Positions 55,638 to 64,000 of a stretch of 64,000 nucleotides of DNA are shown here, one piece after another. Location: contig NZ_AFRZ01000001.1 in NCBI RefSeq assembly GCF_000242915.1, forward strand, positions 1,674,001 through 1,738,000, read 5' to 3'. The notes below the pieces were generated by a model. That model saw nothing but the letters and a program-made list of their open reading frames with translations, made no database searches and was not told the origin of the DNA. Source of the DNA: Sulfurimonas gotlandica GD1. GTDB lineage: Bacteria; Campylobacterota; Campylobacteria; Campylobacterales; Sulfurimonadaceae. Within the stretch, counting starts at the first letter, position 1, and each line of letters opens with the position of its first letter. Both the position numbers and the translations under genes were made by a program.

Positions 55638-56405
55638 ATGGTATCTTGGGCAGAAGTTTTTAGCGACACTTATATAGTCGGCTTTATACTTCTGTTTTTT
55701 CGTTTTGCAGCACTCTTTATGGCAGCTCCAATATTCTCTCACAAAAATATTCCGATGACAATAAAAACTTCAATGGCATTTTTCTTTACAATAGTCTTTT
55801 ATTCCTCAATGCCACCGCTTCAGATAGATATAAATGTACCTACTGTTGTGCTGGCAATACTTAGTGAATTATTATTTGGTCTGGCAATAGGAGTAGTTTT
55901 ACTACTTGCTTATAATGTTATAACATTCGCTGGTGGACAAATATCTTTTATGATGGGTTTTTCTATGGCTAGTGCAATTGACCCTCAAACTGGTGTATCA
56001 ATGCCAATCATCTCACAATTTTTATCTCTCATGGGATTGATGATTCTCTTAGCTATTGATTTACATCACTGGTTATTGCTTTTTATAGACGGTTCATTAA
56101 GTGCTATACCATTAGGTGGATTTTTATTGACTGAAGATCTTTTTAACTATATGATTAAAGCCACATCAAATATGTTTATAGTTGGTTTTATGATAGCTTT
56201 TCCAATCATCGCACTATCATGGTTAGCAGATGTTATTTTTGGAATGCTTATGAAAACAATGCCTCAGTTTAACCTTCTTGTAATTGGTTTTCCTATTAAA
56301 ATCATGGTTGCATTTATGGTTCTCATTGCAACTTTTAGTGCGACAATGTTGATTTTAAAATCGCAAATGCTCGAAGCTTTTAATTATTTAGAGATGTTTT
56401 TTTAG
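55638..56405 (+). CDS. fliR: Flagellar type III export protein FliR
   Basis: Part of the FliPQR export gate. 255 residues, about six hydrophobic segments; FFRFAALFMAAPIFSHKNIP and GFSMASAIDPQTGVSMPIISQF are typical. Only a weak SD (GAGTAAAATG). No other flagellar gene is adjacent, as is usual in Campylobacterota, where flagellar genes are scattered. Confidence 0.93.
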   Translation: MVSWAEVFSDTYIVGFILLFFRFAALFMAAPIFSHKNIPMTIKTSMAFFFTIVFYSSMPPLQIDINVPTVVLAILSELLFGLAIGVVLLLAYNVITFAGGQISFMMGFSMASAIDPQTGVSMPIISQFLSLMGLMILLAIDLHHWLLLFIDGSLSAIPLGGFLLTEDLFNYMIKATSNMFIVGFMIAFPIIALSWLADVIFGMLMKTMPQFNLLVIGFPIKIMVAFMVLIATFSATMLILKSQMLEAFNYLEMFF

Positions 56406-56452
56406 TTTTTTTTTGATACAATGATAAAACTTATGCCCTCAAAGGAATAGAC

Positions 56453-58183
56453 GTGAATATATTACTTTTAAATGATAATCCAGTAGTTACAAAACTAGTA
56501 ACACTTAGTGCACAAAAAACTTCTGATGAACTAGATATTGTTAGCAGTGTTGAAGAAGTAGAAGCTGGAACTTACGAATTATTTGTATTAGATGATACTC
56601 TTTATAGTGAAGAAATACTAAATGAGATAAAAGAAAAAGTAAAATTTAGCAAGTCATTATATATATGTTCACGCGATGCCCAAGAAGTAGAGGGGTTTAC
56701 AGCGACATTAAGAAAACCATTTTTACCAACTGACCTAGTTGAACTTTTTGCTAGTTTAGGTAAAGACGCAACTACAATCGATTTAGGAACTGATGAAGAA
56801 GAATTAGACTTAACTGACTCCTTAGAAGAAGTAATAGATGATAGTGAACTTTTAGAGTTGGCTGATGATGATATTGAAGAGCTTGGTGAGTTAGGTGATA
56901 TTGATGATTTAGACGACCTTGATGACATGGATATGGACTTAGACTCTGAACTTGGGGAAGAATTAAATTTGGAAGAAGATGCAGAAGAGTTAGATGGACT
57001 TAGTCTAGATGATGAAGAAGAAGATCTTGACGACATGGATTTAGATTTAGGTGATATTTCACTTGAAGATGATGAAGAAATCGATGAGCTTTCTTTAGAT
57101 GATATCGATTTAGGTGAAAGTGTTTTAGACAAAGATGAATTACAAGAGGTGCAAGATCTTTTGGAAGAGACAGAAGACAACACGGAAGAGTTATTCTCAG
57201 ATAACATTAATGATGAAGAGCTTGATGATATGGACTTAGGGGACTTAGACTTAGAAGATGATTTAGATATTGACGACTTATCACTAGACGATGAGGATAA
57301 TAAAAAATCTGTTGACGATGCTATAAGTGATGAGTTAGAAAATATTGAAGAAGATTTGGACTTAGACATGGACTTAGGAGATGACACTGATCTTGATGAT
57401 CTATCTTTAGATGATGATTTAGATCTCGATGGCTTATCACTGGATGATGATGAGACTGAAGAAGAAGTTAAAAAAGCAAGTCCAGAAGAATTGCCTGAAG
57501 ATGAGATAAGTGATGAAGATGAAAGTCTTGATGAGATGGACTTAGGGGATTTAGACTTAGATGACGATGACGATGATTTAAATATTGACGACTTGTCATT
57601 GGATGATGAAGAAGAATCTCTTGAAGAAGTGAACACAGATGAGTTAGACGAAGCCGAAGAAAATAATGAAGAAGAAGAAAGTCTTGAATCAGAAGCGATT
57701 GCTGAAGAGTTGGATTTTGAAGATGAGCTAGACATTAGCGATGACTTAGAAGCAGAAGAAGAATTTAACATTGATGATATCAGCGATGAAGAATTAGAGA
57801 GTAAGATAGAAAGTGCTGTTCTTGAATTAAGTGATGAAGACTTAGAAAGTGAACTTGATGAGGATACACTTTTAGATATAGCTGTGAGTGATATTAATGG
57901 GCTAGAGTCATTAAATACAAGAGATATAAAACTTGCAATTGGTGAAGAAGTTGGAGATGAAGAAGTAAATACAGATGAATTGGATGAAGTTGAAATTACA
58001 GAAGATGTAGATCTTGAAGAGTTAGGTGAAGTAGAAACTATTTCAAAAGATACAGAAATCACGCCTGACAACGACGGTGTAGAATCATTGAAAAAATTAT
58101 TAGCAGCACTTTCAAATGAAGACGTGGTAGCTTCTATGAAGGGCATGAAGATAAATATAAATATAACATTAGGTGACAAATAG
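56453..58183 (+). CDS. Highly acidic repeat protein with receiver-like N-terminus
   Basis: 576 residues, GTG start after AAAGGA. Residues 1-105 look like a response-regulator receiver (NDN near the start, VLDDTLY at the Asp site, LRKPF lysine-proline). Residues about 110-500 are D/E/L/S low complexity with six LSLDD units, often inside a longer MDLGDLDL..DD..IDDLSLDD pattern. The last 35 residues form a distinct end (SLKKLLAALSNEDVVASMKG). Position before gmk-tatA-argS matches the poly-E-rich protein of Helicobacter pylori (HP0322, recalled). Function unknown; link to flagella by context only. Its stop overlaps gmk by one base. Confidence 0.75.
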   Translation: MNILLLNDNPVVTKLVTLSAQKTSDELDIVSSVEEVEAGTYELFVLDDTLYSEEILNEIKEKVKFSKSLYICSRDAQEVEGFTATLRKPFLPTDLVELFASLGKDATTIDLGTDEEELDLTDSLEEVIDDSELLELADDDIEELGELGDIDDLDDLDDMDMDLDSELGEELNLEEDAEELDGLSLDDEEEDLDDMDLDLGDISLEDDEEIDELSLDDIDLGESVLDKDELQEVQDLLEETEDNTEELFSDNINDEELDDMDLGDLDLEDDLDIDDLSLDDEDNKKSVDDAISDELENIEEDLDLDMDLGDDTDLDDLSLDDDLDLDGLSLDDDETEEEVKKASPEELPEDEISDEDESLDEMDLGDLDLDDDDDDLNIDDLSLDDEEESLEEVNTDELDEAEENNEEEESLESEAIAEELDFEDELDISDDLEAEEEFNIDDISDEELESKIESAVLELSDEDLESELDEDTLLDIAVSDINGLESLNTRDIKLAIGEEVGDEEVNTDELDEVEITEDVDLEELGEVETISKDTEITPDNDGVESLKKLLAALSNEDVVASMKGMKININITLGDK

Positions 58184-58806
58184 TGAATAAAAGCGGAGCA
58201 GTTTTAGTTCTCTCAGGCCCAAGTGGTGCCGGAAAAAGTTCTTTATTGAATAAAATAATAGATGATATTGGAGAGTGTTATTTTTCTATTTCTACAACAA
58301 CTCGTCCTATCAGAACGGGTGAAGAAGAAGGTGTACATTATCATTTTGTAAGCGTAGAAGAGTTTAAACAAGATATTGAAGATAACAATTTCTTAGAGTA
58401 TGCGCTTGTTCATGGAAATTACTACGGGACATCTATAAAACCAGTTCGTAAAGCATTGTCAGACGGTAAATTAGTTTTATTTGATATAGATGTTCAGGGA
58501 AATACAGCTGTAAATAACAGACTTGGCGATATTACTACTTCAGTTTTCATTACACCACCGACTCTCTCAGAGTTGAAGAAAAGACTTGCCGGTCGTTCAA
58601 CTGATTCACAAGAAGTTATGGACGGACGTTTAAAGATGGCTAAGAGAGAGATACAGAGAATAAGTGAATACGATTTTTTAATCATAAATGATGATTTACA
58701 AAGAGCCGCAAATTTATTAAGACAGATAGCTATAACTGCAAGAATGAAAACTCCAAATAATGAAATTAATGATTTCGTACAAAAATGGGAAGATATAGAA
58801 CAGTAG
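58183..58806 (+). CDS. gmk: Guanylate kinase
   Basis: Phosphorylates GMP to GDP. P-loop GPSGAGKS at 12-19, then TTRPIRTGEEEGVHYHF for GMP binding and NFLEYALVHGNYYGTS. 207 residues. GTG start overlapping the TAG of the acidic-protein gene. Confidence 0.96.
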   Translation: MNKSGAVLVLSGPSGAGKSSLLNKIIDDIGECYFSISTTTRPIRTGEEEGVHYHFVSVEEFKQDIEDNNFLEYALVHGNYYGTSIKPVRKALSDGKLVLFDIDVQGNTAVNNRLGDITTSVFITPPTLSELKKRLAGRSTDSQEVMDGRLKMAKREIQRISEYDFLIINDDLQRAANLLRQIAITARMKTPNNEINDFVQKWEDIEQ

Positions 58807-58890
58807 AGTTACAAAACAGTGATGATAAGAGTATTTACAGCAAAGTGTAGATATACTCTCGCATTAATTTTATAAAAAAAAGGAAAAATC

Positions 58891-59127
58891 ATGGGAATGC
58901 CTGGTGGAACAGAACTATTAATAATATTTGGAATTATCGTACTTTTATTTGGTGCTAAAAAGATACCTGACTTAGCAAAAGGTCTTGGTAAGGGAATCAA
59001 AAACTTTAAAAGTGAAATGAAAGAGACAGATGAGATTGAAACAGCATCTACTGAAGCTCCAAAAAAAGTAGAGAGTGGCGAAGAAGTTGCATCTACTGAA
59101 GCTCCAAAAACTACAACACAAGCATAA
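58891..59127 (+). CDS. tatA: Sec-independent translocase subunit TatA
   Basis: 78 residues: a short N-terminal membrane helix (about 7-21), hinge [21 protein letters not shown], and a charged tail with repeated STEAPK. Pore-forming element of the Tat system that exports the three Tat-signal proteins seen here. SD AAAGGAAAA. argS starts three bases later. Confidence 0.94.
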   Translation: MGMPGGTELLIIFGIIVLLFGAKKIPDLAKGLGKGIKNFKSEMKETDEIETASTEAPKKVESGEEVASTEAPKTTTQA

Positions 59128-59130
59128 TAA

Positions 59131-60726
59131 TTGAAACAACGTGTATCGGCGCTCTTGCGCGAAAAGTTTGGTCGTGAAGTTGTTTTAGAAAAACCTAAAG
59201 ATCGTACTTTCGGTCATTTTGCTACACCAATTGCTTTTTCTTTAGCTAAAGAACTTAGGAAGTCTCCTATGGTCATAGCTGAAGATTTAGCCTCTTCATT
59301 TAATGAATCAGAAATTTTTTCTAGTGTCGAATCAGTAAAAGGTTACTTGAACTTTCGTCTTAGTGAAGACTTCTTAAATGAGTATGGAGATTGGGCACTG
59401 CAAAACCAGAGTGAGTTTGGTAAACAAGAGAAAAAAAGTAAAATACTTCTAGAATTTGTTAGTGCTAATCCTACTGGTCCTCTACATATTGGTCATGCAC
59501 GTGGTGCTGTTTATGGAGATACACTTTACAAGCTTGCAAAGCATTTAGGTTATGATATTACAGCTGAGTATTATGTAAATGATTCAGGAAATCAGATTGA
59601 TTTACTTGGTCTTTCTATCCAGCTTTATGGACGTGAAAATATACTTAAAGAGAGTGTTGAATATCCTGAGAGTTATTATCGCGGAGAATATCTAGAAGGT
59701 CTTGCAAAAGGTGCTGTTGAGAAGTTTGGTAAAGAGATTTTAAGTGATGAATCTCGTCAAAAAGAGCTTGCACTTTGGGCTAAAGACGGTGTTATGGATA
59801 TTGTAGTAAATACTTTAGCAGACACAAACATTCACTTTGACACTTTTGTAAATGAGTCATCTCTTTATAATGACTGGGAGAGAGTTATGAAAAAGATGGG
59901 TGATGGCATCTACAAAAAAGACGACAAAGTCTGGATAGCATCTGAGGCAAAAGGCGATGACAACGATAGAGTTGTTGTACGTGAAGATGGCCGACCAACT
60001 TATCTAGCTGGAGATATAGTGTATCACAATCAAAAATTTGAGCGCGGATATGATCACTATATTAACATCTGGGGAGCAGACCACCATGGTTACATCCCAA
60101 GAGTTAACGCAGCAGTGGAATATCTGGGATATGACTCAAGCAAGCTTGAAACACTGCTTTCTCAAATGGTAAGTCTACTTAAAGATGGTGAACCATATAA
60201 GATGAGTAAGCGTGCAGGTAATGTTATTCTTATGAGTGATATTGTTGAAGAGATAGGCTCAGATGCACTAAGATTTATCTTTGCATCTAAGAAGAGTGAT
60301 ACGGCTTTAGAATTTGACTTATCAGAGTTTAAGAAGCAAGATAGCTCAAACCCTATTTTTTATATTCAGTATGCTCACGCTAGAATTCAGACTATTCTCT
60401 CAAAAAGTAACTACTCGAGAGAAGAAATATCTGCGTCTTCATTAAAAGGACTTGATGAAAATGCGGATAGTCTTCTTTTTGATGCTCTTTTGCTCCCTGA
60501 GATAATAGAAGATGCATTTAGTTCTCGTCAAGTTCAAAAACTTACTGATTATTTAAAAGCACTTGCGGCTTCACTTCACAAGTTCTATTATGATTGCAGA
60601 ATCATTGGAACTGATGATGAAGCAAAACTTTTAAAACTTCTTTTAGTGGTTGCATTATCGTTAAAAACAGGTCTTTCACTTCTAGGCATCAAAGCTAAAG
60701 ACAGGATGGTTAAAGAGGAAGAGTAG
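59131..60726 (+). CDS. argS: Arginyl-tRNA synthetase
   Basis: 531 residues, class I. HIGH motif in NPTGPLHIGHARGA, KMSK motif in PYKMSKRAGNV, C-terminal anticodon-binding helices ending in GLSLLGIKAKDRM. TTG start directly behind tatA. Its 3' end overlaps the convergent L,D-transpeptidase gene by 17 bases. Confidence 0.96.
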   Translation: MKQRVSALLREKFGREVVLEKPKDRTFGHFATPIAFSLAKELRKSPMVIAEDLASSFNESEIFSSVESVKGYLNFRLSEDFLNEYGDWALQNQSEFGKQEKKSKILLEFVSANPTGPLHIGHARGAVYGDTLYKLAKHLGYDITAEYYVNDSGNQIDLLGLSIQLYGRENILKESVEYPESYYRGEYLEGLAKGAVEKFGKEILSDESRQKELALWAKDGVMDIVVNTLADTNIHFDTFVNESSLYNDWERVMKKMGDGIYKKDDKVWIASEAKGDDNDRVVVREDGRPTYLAGDIVYHNQKFERGYDHYINIWGADHHGYIPRVNAAVEYLGYDSSKLETLLSQMVSLLKDGEPYKMSKRAGNVILMSDIVEEIGSDALRFIFASKKSDTALEFDLSEFKKQDSSNPIFYIQYAHARIQTILSKSNYSREEISASSLKGLDENADSLLFDALLLPEIIEDAFSSRQVQKLTDYLKALAASLHKFYYDCRIIGTDDEAKLLKLLLVVALSLKTGLSLLGIKAKDRMVKEEE

Positions 60727-61390
60727 GGAAAAGTTCTTTTATCTCTTTTAGAGAACTTTTTGGAACCTGAATCAGGATGGGATTTTTACTCCCATCTAAC
60801 CATAAGTTTATCTCCCTCATCTGGGCTAAACTCATCGAAGTACATCCAGCTGTAGAAGCATCTTTTGATTTTTGAACATGTAAAAATATACATGAACCTG
60901 CTTGCTTTTTCTGATCTTTATTGTGTGCAACAACTACTCCCAATTCGTATTGATCATCCTTTCTTCTCATTTGCTCAAAACTTTTTGGCCGCAATTTTGG
61001 CATCTGGATTATTTTATTATAGTCTTTGGAATCAGAATCATCAACACAAATAAGTTTTTTTGATAGAAAAATGTAATTTAAGTTAAAAGTTTGTTTTTCG
61101 TAATAACCGAAAGTAGATACGAGTTTAAAGATGCCTGCAGGTGCTTTTTTATCACCTTCTTTTTTGATTGGATCGTTGTTTTTTTGCTTTAGTTTAAACT
61201 CTCCTATTCCCCATGCTAAGCCATTTGTACCTATGTTTACATCAATCGTATTTAATACTTTTTTCCCATCTTCATAACAGCTGAGTTTTGCTTTTGAAGA
61301 ATTAAAATTATCACTAACAACTAAGATTATTTGCTGTGAAGAATATAGGAAATTTTGCAAAATAAGGAGGATTAAGAAAGTTTTTATCAT
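60710..61390 (-). CDS. Exported L,D-transpeptidase (YkuD) family protein
   Basis: 226 residues with a signal peptide (about 1-17). Catalytic region H161 and STAGC with C173, the SxGC form of the YkuD motif. Could cross-link or trim peptidoglycan peptides, or attach proteins; Helicobacter Csd6, in the same fold family, is a carboxypeptidase affecting cell shape. The substrate is not predictable. No strong SD; GGTATGG lies further upstream on the opposite strand. Confidence 0.82.
   Translation of the reverse strand: MIKTFLILLILQNFLYSSQQIILVVSDNFNSSKAKLSCYEDGKKVLNTIDVNIGTNGLAWGIGEFKLKQKNNDPIKKEGDKKAPAGIFKLVSTFGYYEKQTFNLNYIFLSKKLICVDDSDSKDYNKIIQMPKLRPKSFEQMRRKDDQYELGVVVAHNKDQKKQAGSCIFLHVQKSKDASTAGCTSMSLAQMREINLWLDGSKNPILIQVPKSSLKEIKELFPTLPL
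60729..60761. terminator. Inverted repeat at the argS end, candidate bidirectional terminator
   Basis: AAAAGTTCT (60729-60737) pairs with AGAACTTTT (60752-60760), 9 pairs and a 14-base loop, ending in T on both strands. It begins three bases after the argS stop and lies inside the coding end of the opposite gene. Confidence 0.45.
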
Positions 61391-61443
61391 AAGGTATGGT
61401 ACTATTACTAAGATATGAATTTAATTAATTTTTGGAAAATATT

Positions 61444-62067
61444 ATGAGTATGAAAATAAGAAAAGCTTTAGGTACCGACGCCCATTTTTTGGCACAGATG
61501 ATTCTGCAAAGCTCTCGTGCGGACAAACAGATTTGTATGTTCGACTTGATTTTTGGATCAAAGAACAGTGAAGACACTTTAAGAAATATAGAAAAACTAA
61601 CAACAACAACAGCGAAAAATCATTGTCATTATAGTAATTTTTTGATTGCTGAGATTGATGGTGAAAGTGTTGGATCATTATGTAGTTATGAGCCAAGAAT
61701 AGCAACAAGAGAAGCATTTTTAGATGCACTTAAAGAGATAGATTGCGATGATAATGTAGAAGAGTTTTTAGAGGTTTTAAACTCTTGTGATTTTGAACTA
61801 AACAATAGAACTTTAGTATTTGATTTTATGGAAGAGATAGAAGGACATATGGATGTTGGAATATTAAAATCACTTATGCAAAAAAGTCTTCTAACTGCAA
61901 GGCTAAAAGGTTATCGTATAGCTCAAACAATGGTTGAGATAGGCTCACTAGAGACATTGCTTTACTATAAAAAACTAGGCTTTAAAGAAGTAAAACAAAA
62001 AGAGTGTGAACTCTACAAAGAAAAGTTTGGTAGAGCTGGTTTAGTACTTTTAGAATATGAGTTTTAA
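61444..62067 (+). CDS. GNAT-family N-acetyltransferase
   Basis: 207 residues. The C-terminal part has the GNAT landmarks IAQTMVEIGSLETLLYYKKLGFKEV, and FLIAEIDGESVGSLCSYEP forms the central strands. The acceptor is unknown. The ATG at 61444 is preferred over a TTG at 61432 because TGGAAAA lies between them. Its stop TAA lies at the position where the next reading frame should begin. Confidence 0.78.
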   Translation: MSMKIRKALGTDAHFLAQMILQSSRADKQICMFDLIFGSKNSEDTLRNIEKLTTTTAKNHCHYSNFLIAEIDGESVGSLCSYEPRIATREAFLDALKEIDCDDNVEEFLEVLNSCDFELNNRTLVFDFMEEIEGHMDVGILKSLMQKSLLTARLKGYRIAQTMVEIGSLETLLYYKKLGFKEVKQKECELYKEKFGRAGLVLLEYEF

Positions 62068-63446
62068 TCATAGAGACATCAGTCCTCTCTCTTCTTCCCT
62101 CACTCCTTGCGATTGCTTTAGCCCTTTATACTAGAAGTGTTCTTCTATCCCTCTTTAGTGGGATAGTCTTAGGTCTATTAATTCTGAATGACTTCGCTAT
62201 TTTTGCATCTGCGGAGGAAACTTTTGAACTATTTAGTTCATTGCTTATGCAGGCTTGGATAGTGAAAACTTTAGGTTTTGCTATTCTTGTTGGAAGTATT
62301 ATGGCTTTGATAGATAAGAGTGGTGGTATTGATGGTTTTGTAGATTTTATGCAAAACAGGGCAAAAGTTATTAGTTCAGCTAAATCAGCTCTGCTTCTAA
62401 GCTATATGATTGGTGTTGTTATTTTTATAGAGTCATCTATAACATCATTAATAGCAGGAGCAGTTGGAAGACCTTTTTGTGCTAGGTACAAAATACCACA
62501 GGCCAAACTTGCTTTTGTCTGTGACTCTACATCAGCACCTATTAGCTCCATAATAGTTTTAAATGCTTGGGGTGCACTTCTTCTTGGCCTTATCTCAACG
62601 CAGATAACACAAGGTGTTATAGAAGCAAATGCTATTGACTTACTGATAGACTCGATTTTTTATAATTTCTATGCGATGAGTGCTTTGGCTGTAACATTTA
62701 TTGCTGTATGGTTTAATATAGACATAGGACCAATGAAGCATAGTAAATATATTGCTGTTGACGCTAAAATAGACCTCCCTAATCCTCAAAGTATGTATTA
62801 TATGCTATTACCAATTTTATTGATGGTTTTTTTTGTATTTGTTTATTTATATATTACCGGTGATGGAAATATCTTAAAAGGAAGCGGTTCAAGTGCTATT
62901 TTCTACACAGTATTGACTACTCTTGTATTTACACTCTTTTATTATGTGGGCAAGAAAAATATGACTCTAAAGACTTGGAGCAAGACTACTGTCAAGGGAG
63001 CCAAAAATCTACTTCCTATTGCAGCGATTTTACTTTTTGCTTTTGCCATAGGGGAGGTTACAAGTGAACTTGGCACTGGTCAATATCTGGCTTCACTAGC
63101 GAGTGAAAATCTTAGCATCTATCTTACAGCAGCTGTGATATTTTTGCTTAGTTCACTTATATCTTTTTCTACGGGAACTAGTTGGGGAACATTTAGTATT
63201 ATGATTCCGATTGCTGTACCAATGGCAGTTGCAATGGATGCTGATGTCGCTCTTGCAATAGGTGCTGTGATATCAGGAGGAATTTTTGGAGACCATTGTT
63301 CACCTATCTCTGATACTACAATTATTTCATCAATGGCAAGTGAGTGTGAAGTCATTGAACATGTTAAAACTCAACTTCCGTATGCCTTGATTAGTGGACT
63401 TATTGCCCTTTTATTGTTTCTCTTAGTTGCATTCATCTCTAATTAA
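62067..63446 (+). CDS. NhaC-type Na+/H+ antiporter family protein with no canonical start at its homologous N-terminus
   Basis: Integral membrane transporter, about eleven helices. FIESSITSLIAGAVGRP, DSTSAPISSIIVLNAWG, STGTSWGTFSIMIP and GGIFGDHCSPISDTTIISS are hallmarks of the NhaC group. The first ATG/GTG/TTG is the TTG at 62241, but the 58 codons before it read SVLSLLPSLLAIALALYTRS and further membrane sequence typical of the family start. The open frame begins after TGA at 62058, and ATC at 62067 sits where TAATG would be expected behind the GNAT stop. Either ATC/ATA initiates, a G became C, or an extra T at 62062-62065 shifted the frame from the ATG at 62057. Confidence 0.8.
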   Translation: MIETSVLSLLPSLLAIALALYTRSVLLSLFSGIVLGLLILNDFAIFASAEETFELFSSLLMQAWIVKTLGFAILVGSIMALIDKSGGIDGFVDFMQNRAKVISSAKSALLLSYMIGVVIFIESSITSLIAGAVGRPFCARYKIPQAKLAFVCDSTSAPISSIIVLNAWGALLLGLISTQITQGVIEANAIDLLIDSIFYNFYAMSALAVTFIAVWFNIDIGPMKHSKYIAVDAKIDLPNPQSMYYMLLPILLMVFFVFVYLYITGDGNILKGSGSSAIFYTVLTTLVFTLFYYVGKKNMTLKTWSKTTVKGAKNLLPIAAILLFAFAIGEVTSELGTGQYLASLASENLSIYLTAAVIFLLSSLISFSTGTSWGTFSIMIPIAVPMAVAMDADVALAIGAVISGGIFGDHCSPISDTTIISSMASECEVIEHVKTQLPYALISGLIALLLFLLVAFISN

Positions 63447-63466
63447 TATTCATTCAAAATATAAAG

Positions 63467-63475
63467 TGATATAAT
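63467..63475 (+). promoter_or_regulatory. Extended -10 (TGA-TATAAT) of the final TPR gene
   Basis: TGATATAAT about 55 bases before the GTG at 63531. The same extended -10 as miaA and lolD, but here with a normal leader and a Shine-Dalgarno. Confidence 0.45.
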
Positions 63476-63530
63476 ATTTTAAAACAGTATTGACTTTCGT
63501 TAGTTGAAGATTAGATTAAGGGTGGATTAA

Positions 63531-64000
63531 GTGAGAAAGATTGTAATTTTATTGGTAGGGCTTAGTGTTTTTCTATTTGGAAGTGAGCTTATGGAGAGTA
63601 CAGATTCTAAGTATGAACAGGCTGTAAAATCTTATAAAGAAAAAGACTTTAAAAATAGTTATGAGATCTTGTCAAAGATATATATATCAAAACTCTCAGA
63701 TGCAAAACTTAACTTTTATCTTGGTCGTTCTGCATTTGAAACAGGGAACTATGAAGTAGCACTTGCTGCTTTTGAGAGAGTCGAGATGCTAGACCCTGCA
63801 AATCTTGGCAACAAGCTTGAAATGGCTAGAACATACTTTATGCTTAAGATGTATGAAGATTCTGAACTGGCATTTAAAGAGGTGCTGGAAAATCCAAATA
63901 TACCTCAAAATCTTAGAACAAATATAGAGCTGTATCTATCTAAAGTTACAAAGGTTCAGCAAAAATCATTTACCTATGCGACTGTAAACCTTGACTGGGT
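63531..64000 (+). CDS. Exported TPR protein, N-terminal part (cut by window end)
   Basis: The frame is open to the right edge, 156 codons visible. GTG start after AAGGGTGG. Signal peptide at about 1-17 (KIVILLVGLSVFLFGS). Then TPR-like repeats: SYKEKDFKNSYEILSKIY, YLGRSAFETGNYEVALAAFERV, MARTYFMLKMYEDSELAFKEVL. The last residues (FTYATVNLDW) look like the first beta strand of a barrel, so the full protein may be a TPR domain followed by an outer-membrane barrel; that part is outside the window. Confidence 0.75.
   Translation, partial: MRKIVILLVGLSVFLFGSELMESTDSKYEQAVKSYKEKDFKNSYEILSKIYISKLSDAKLNFYLGRSAFETGNYEVALAAFERVEMLDPANLGNKLEMARTYFMLKMYEDSELAFKEVLENPNIPQNLRTNIELYLSKVTKVQQKSFTYATVNLDW

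Noticed and set aside
56602-58179. Antisense open frame of 525 codons, serine-rich, opposite the acidic repeat protein
   Set aside because: It is the mirror of D/E codons (GAT, GAA, GAC read as ATC, TTC, GTC and shifted to TCA/TCT), with no SD, no recognisable domain and an almost pure Ser/Lys composition.
1-64000. CRISPR arrays, insertion sequences, prophage, tRNA or rRNA genes
   Set aside because: I saw no regularly spaced repeats, transposase or integrase genes, or tRNA/rRNA-like segments by eye; a dedicated RNA search was not possible.

Overview
The window is low-GC bacterial DNA. Its gene content points to a Campylobacterota (epsilonproteobacterial) chemolithotroph close to Sulfurimonas. 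The evidence is a 14-subunit-type nuo operon lacking canonical nuoE and nuoF, a periplasmic selenocysteine formate dehydrogenase operon with its Campylobacterota accessory genes, a DUF3373 porin-like protein, a UbiA-family prenyltransferase of the MqnP type (menaquinone), and a gene order acidic protein-gmk-tatA-argS that I recall from Helicobacter. The species call is inference. I see no mobile elements, CRISPR arrays, tRNA or rRNA genes.

Layout. 1-6.4 kb: the end of a two-receiver HD-GYP regulator, a Tat-exported gluconate-dehydrogenase-type small subunit with a GMC flavoenzyme, DUF302 and SLAC1/TehA-family membrane genes, a parvulin and an N-carbamoylputrescine amidase. 6.4-15.2 kb: a J-domain protein, a DUF234-type nuclease-like protein, a Y-family polymerase with an insert, a lipoprotein, endonuclease IV, a FadL porin, an AAA ATPase and an exported phosphatidylserine-decarboxylase-like enzyme. 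15.5-33 kb: the complex I operon nuoA-B-C-D, a 74-residue NuoE-replacement protein, a GltD-like flavoprotein in place of NuoF, two tandem nuoG genes, then nuoH to nuoN. A TPR protein follows. 35.4-42.4 kb: a PLD-type nuclease and miaA on the minus strand, then an overlapping run mqnP, two unknown genes, ftsW, murG, dedA, DUF420 and bcp. 42.4-46.3 kb: a DUF3373 protein, then rpsB-tsf. 46.5-53.7 kb: the formate dehydrogenase operon (polyferredoxin, TorD-like chaperone, Tat-signal peptide protein, fdhA with in-frame UGA, fdhB, fdhC) ending in a strong terminator. 53.7-64 kb: an NDH-2-like flavoprotein, lolD, fliR, an acidic repeat protein, gmk, tatA, argS, an L,D-transpeptidase, a GNAT, an NhaC-type antiporter and the start of a TPR/barrel protein cut by the window edge.

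How it fits together. Formate oxidised in the periplasm by FdhABC would deliver electrons to menaquinone through FdhC. The modified complex I appears built to accept electrons from something other than NADH through NuoF: the FMN/NADH domain is missing and an FAD/NADPH-type GltD module sits in its place. TatA, the TorD-like chaperone and three Tat signals belong to one export theme.

Most notable observations: (1) the NuoF replacement, with one ligand cysteine of the NuoF-type cluster changed to glycine, next to two NuoG paralogues; (2) the Sec UGA and its SECIS hairpin in fdhA; (3) two closely spaced frameshifts in the second nuoG, each consistent with one missing T; (4) an NhaC-type gene whose conserved N-terminus lies upstream of any ATG/GTG/TTG; (5) at least seven genes without a Shine-Dalgarno whose start lies 6-7 nt after a -10 box, predicting leaderless mRNAs; (6) a 15-bp hairpin upstream of nuoA.
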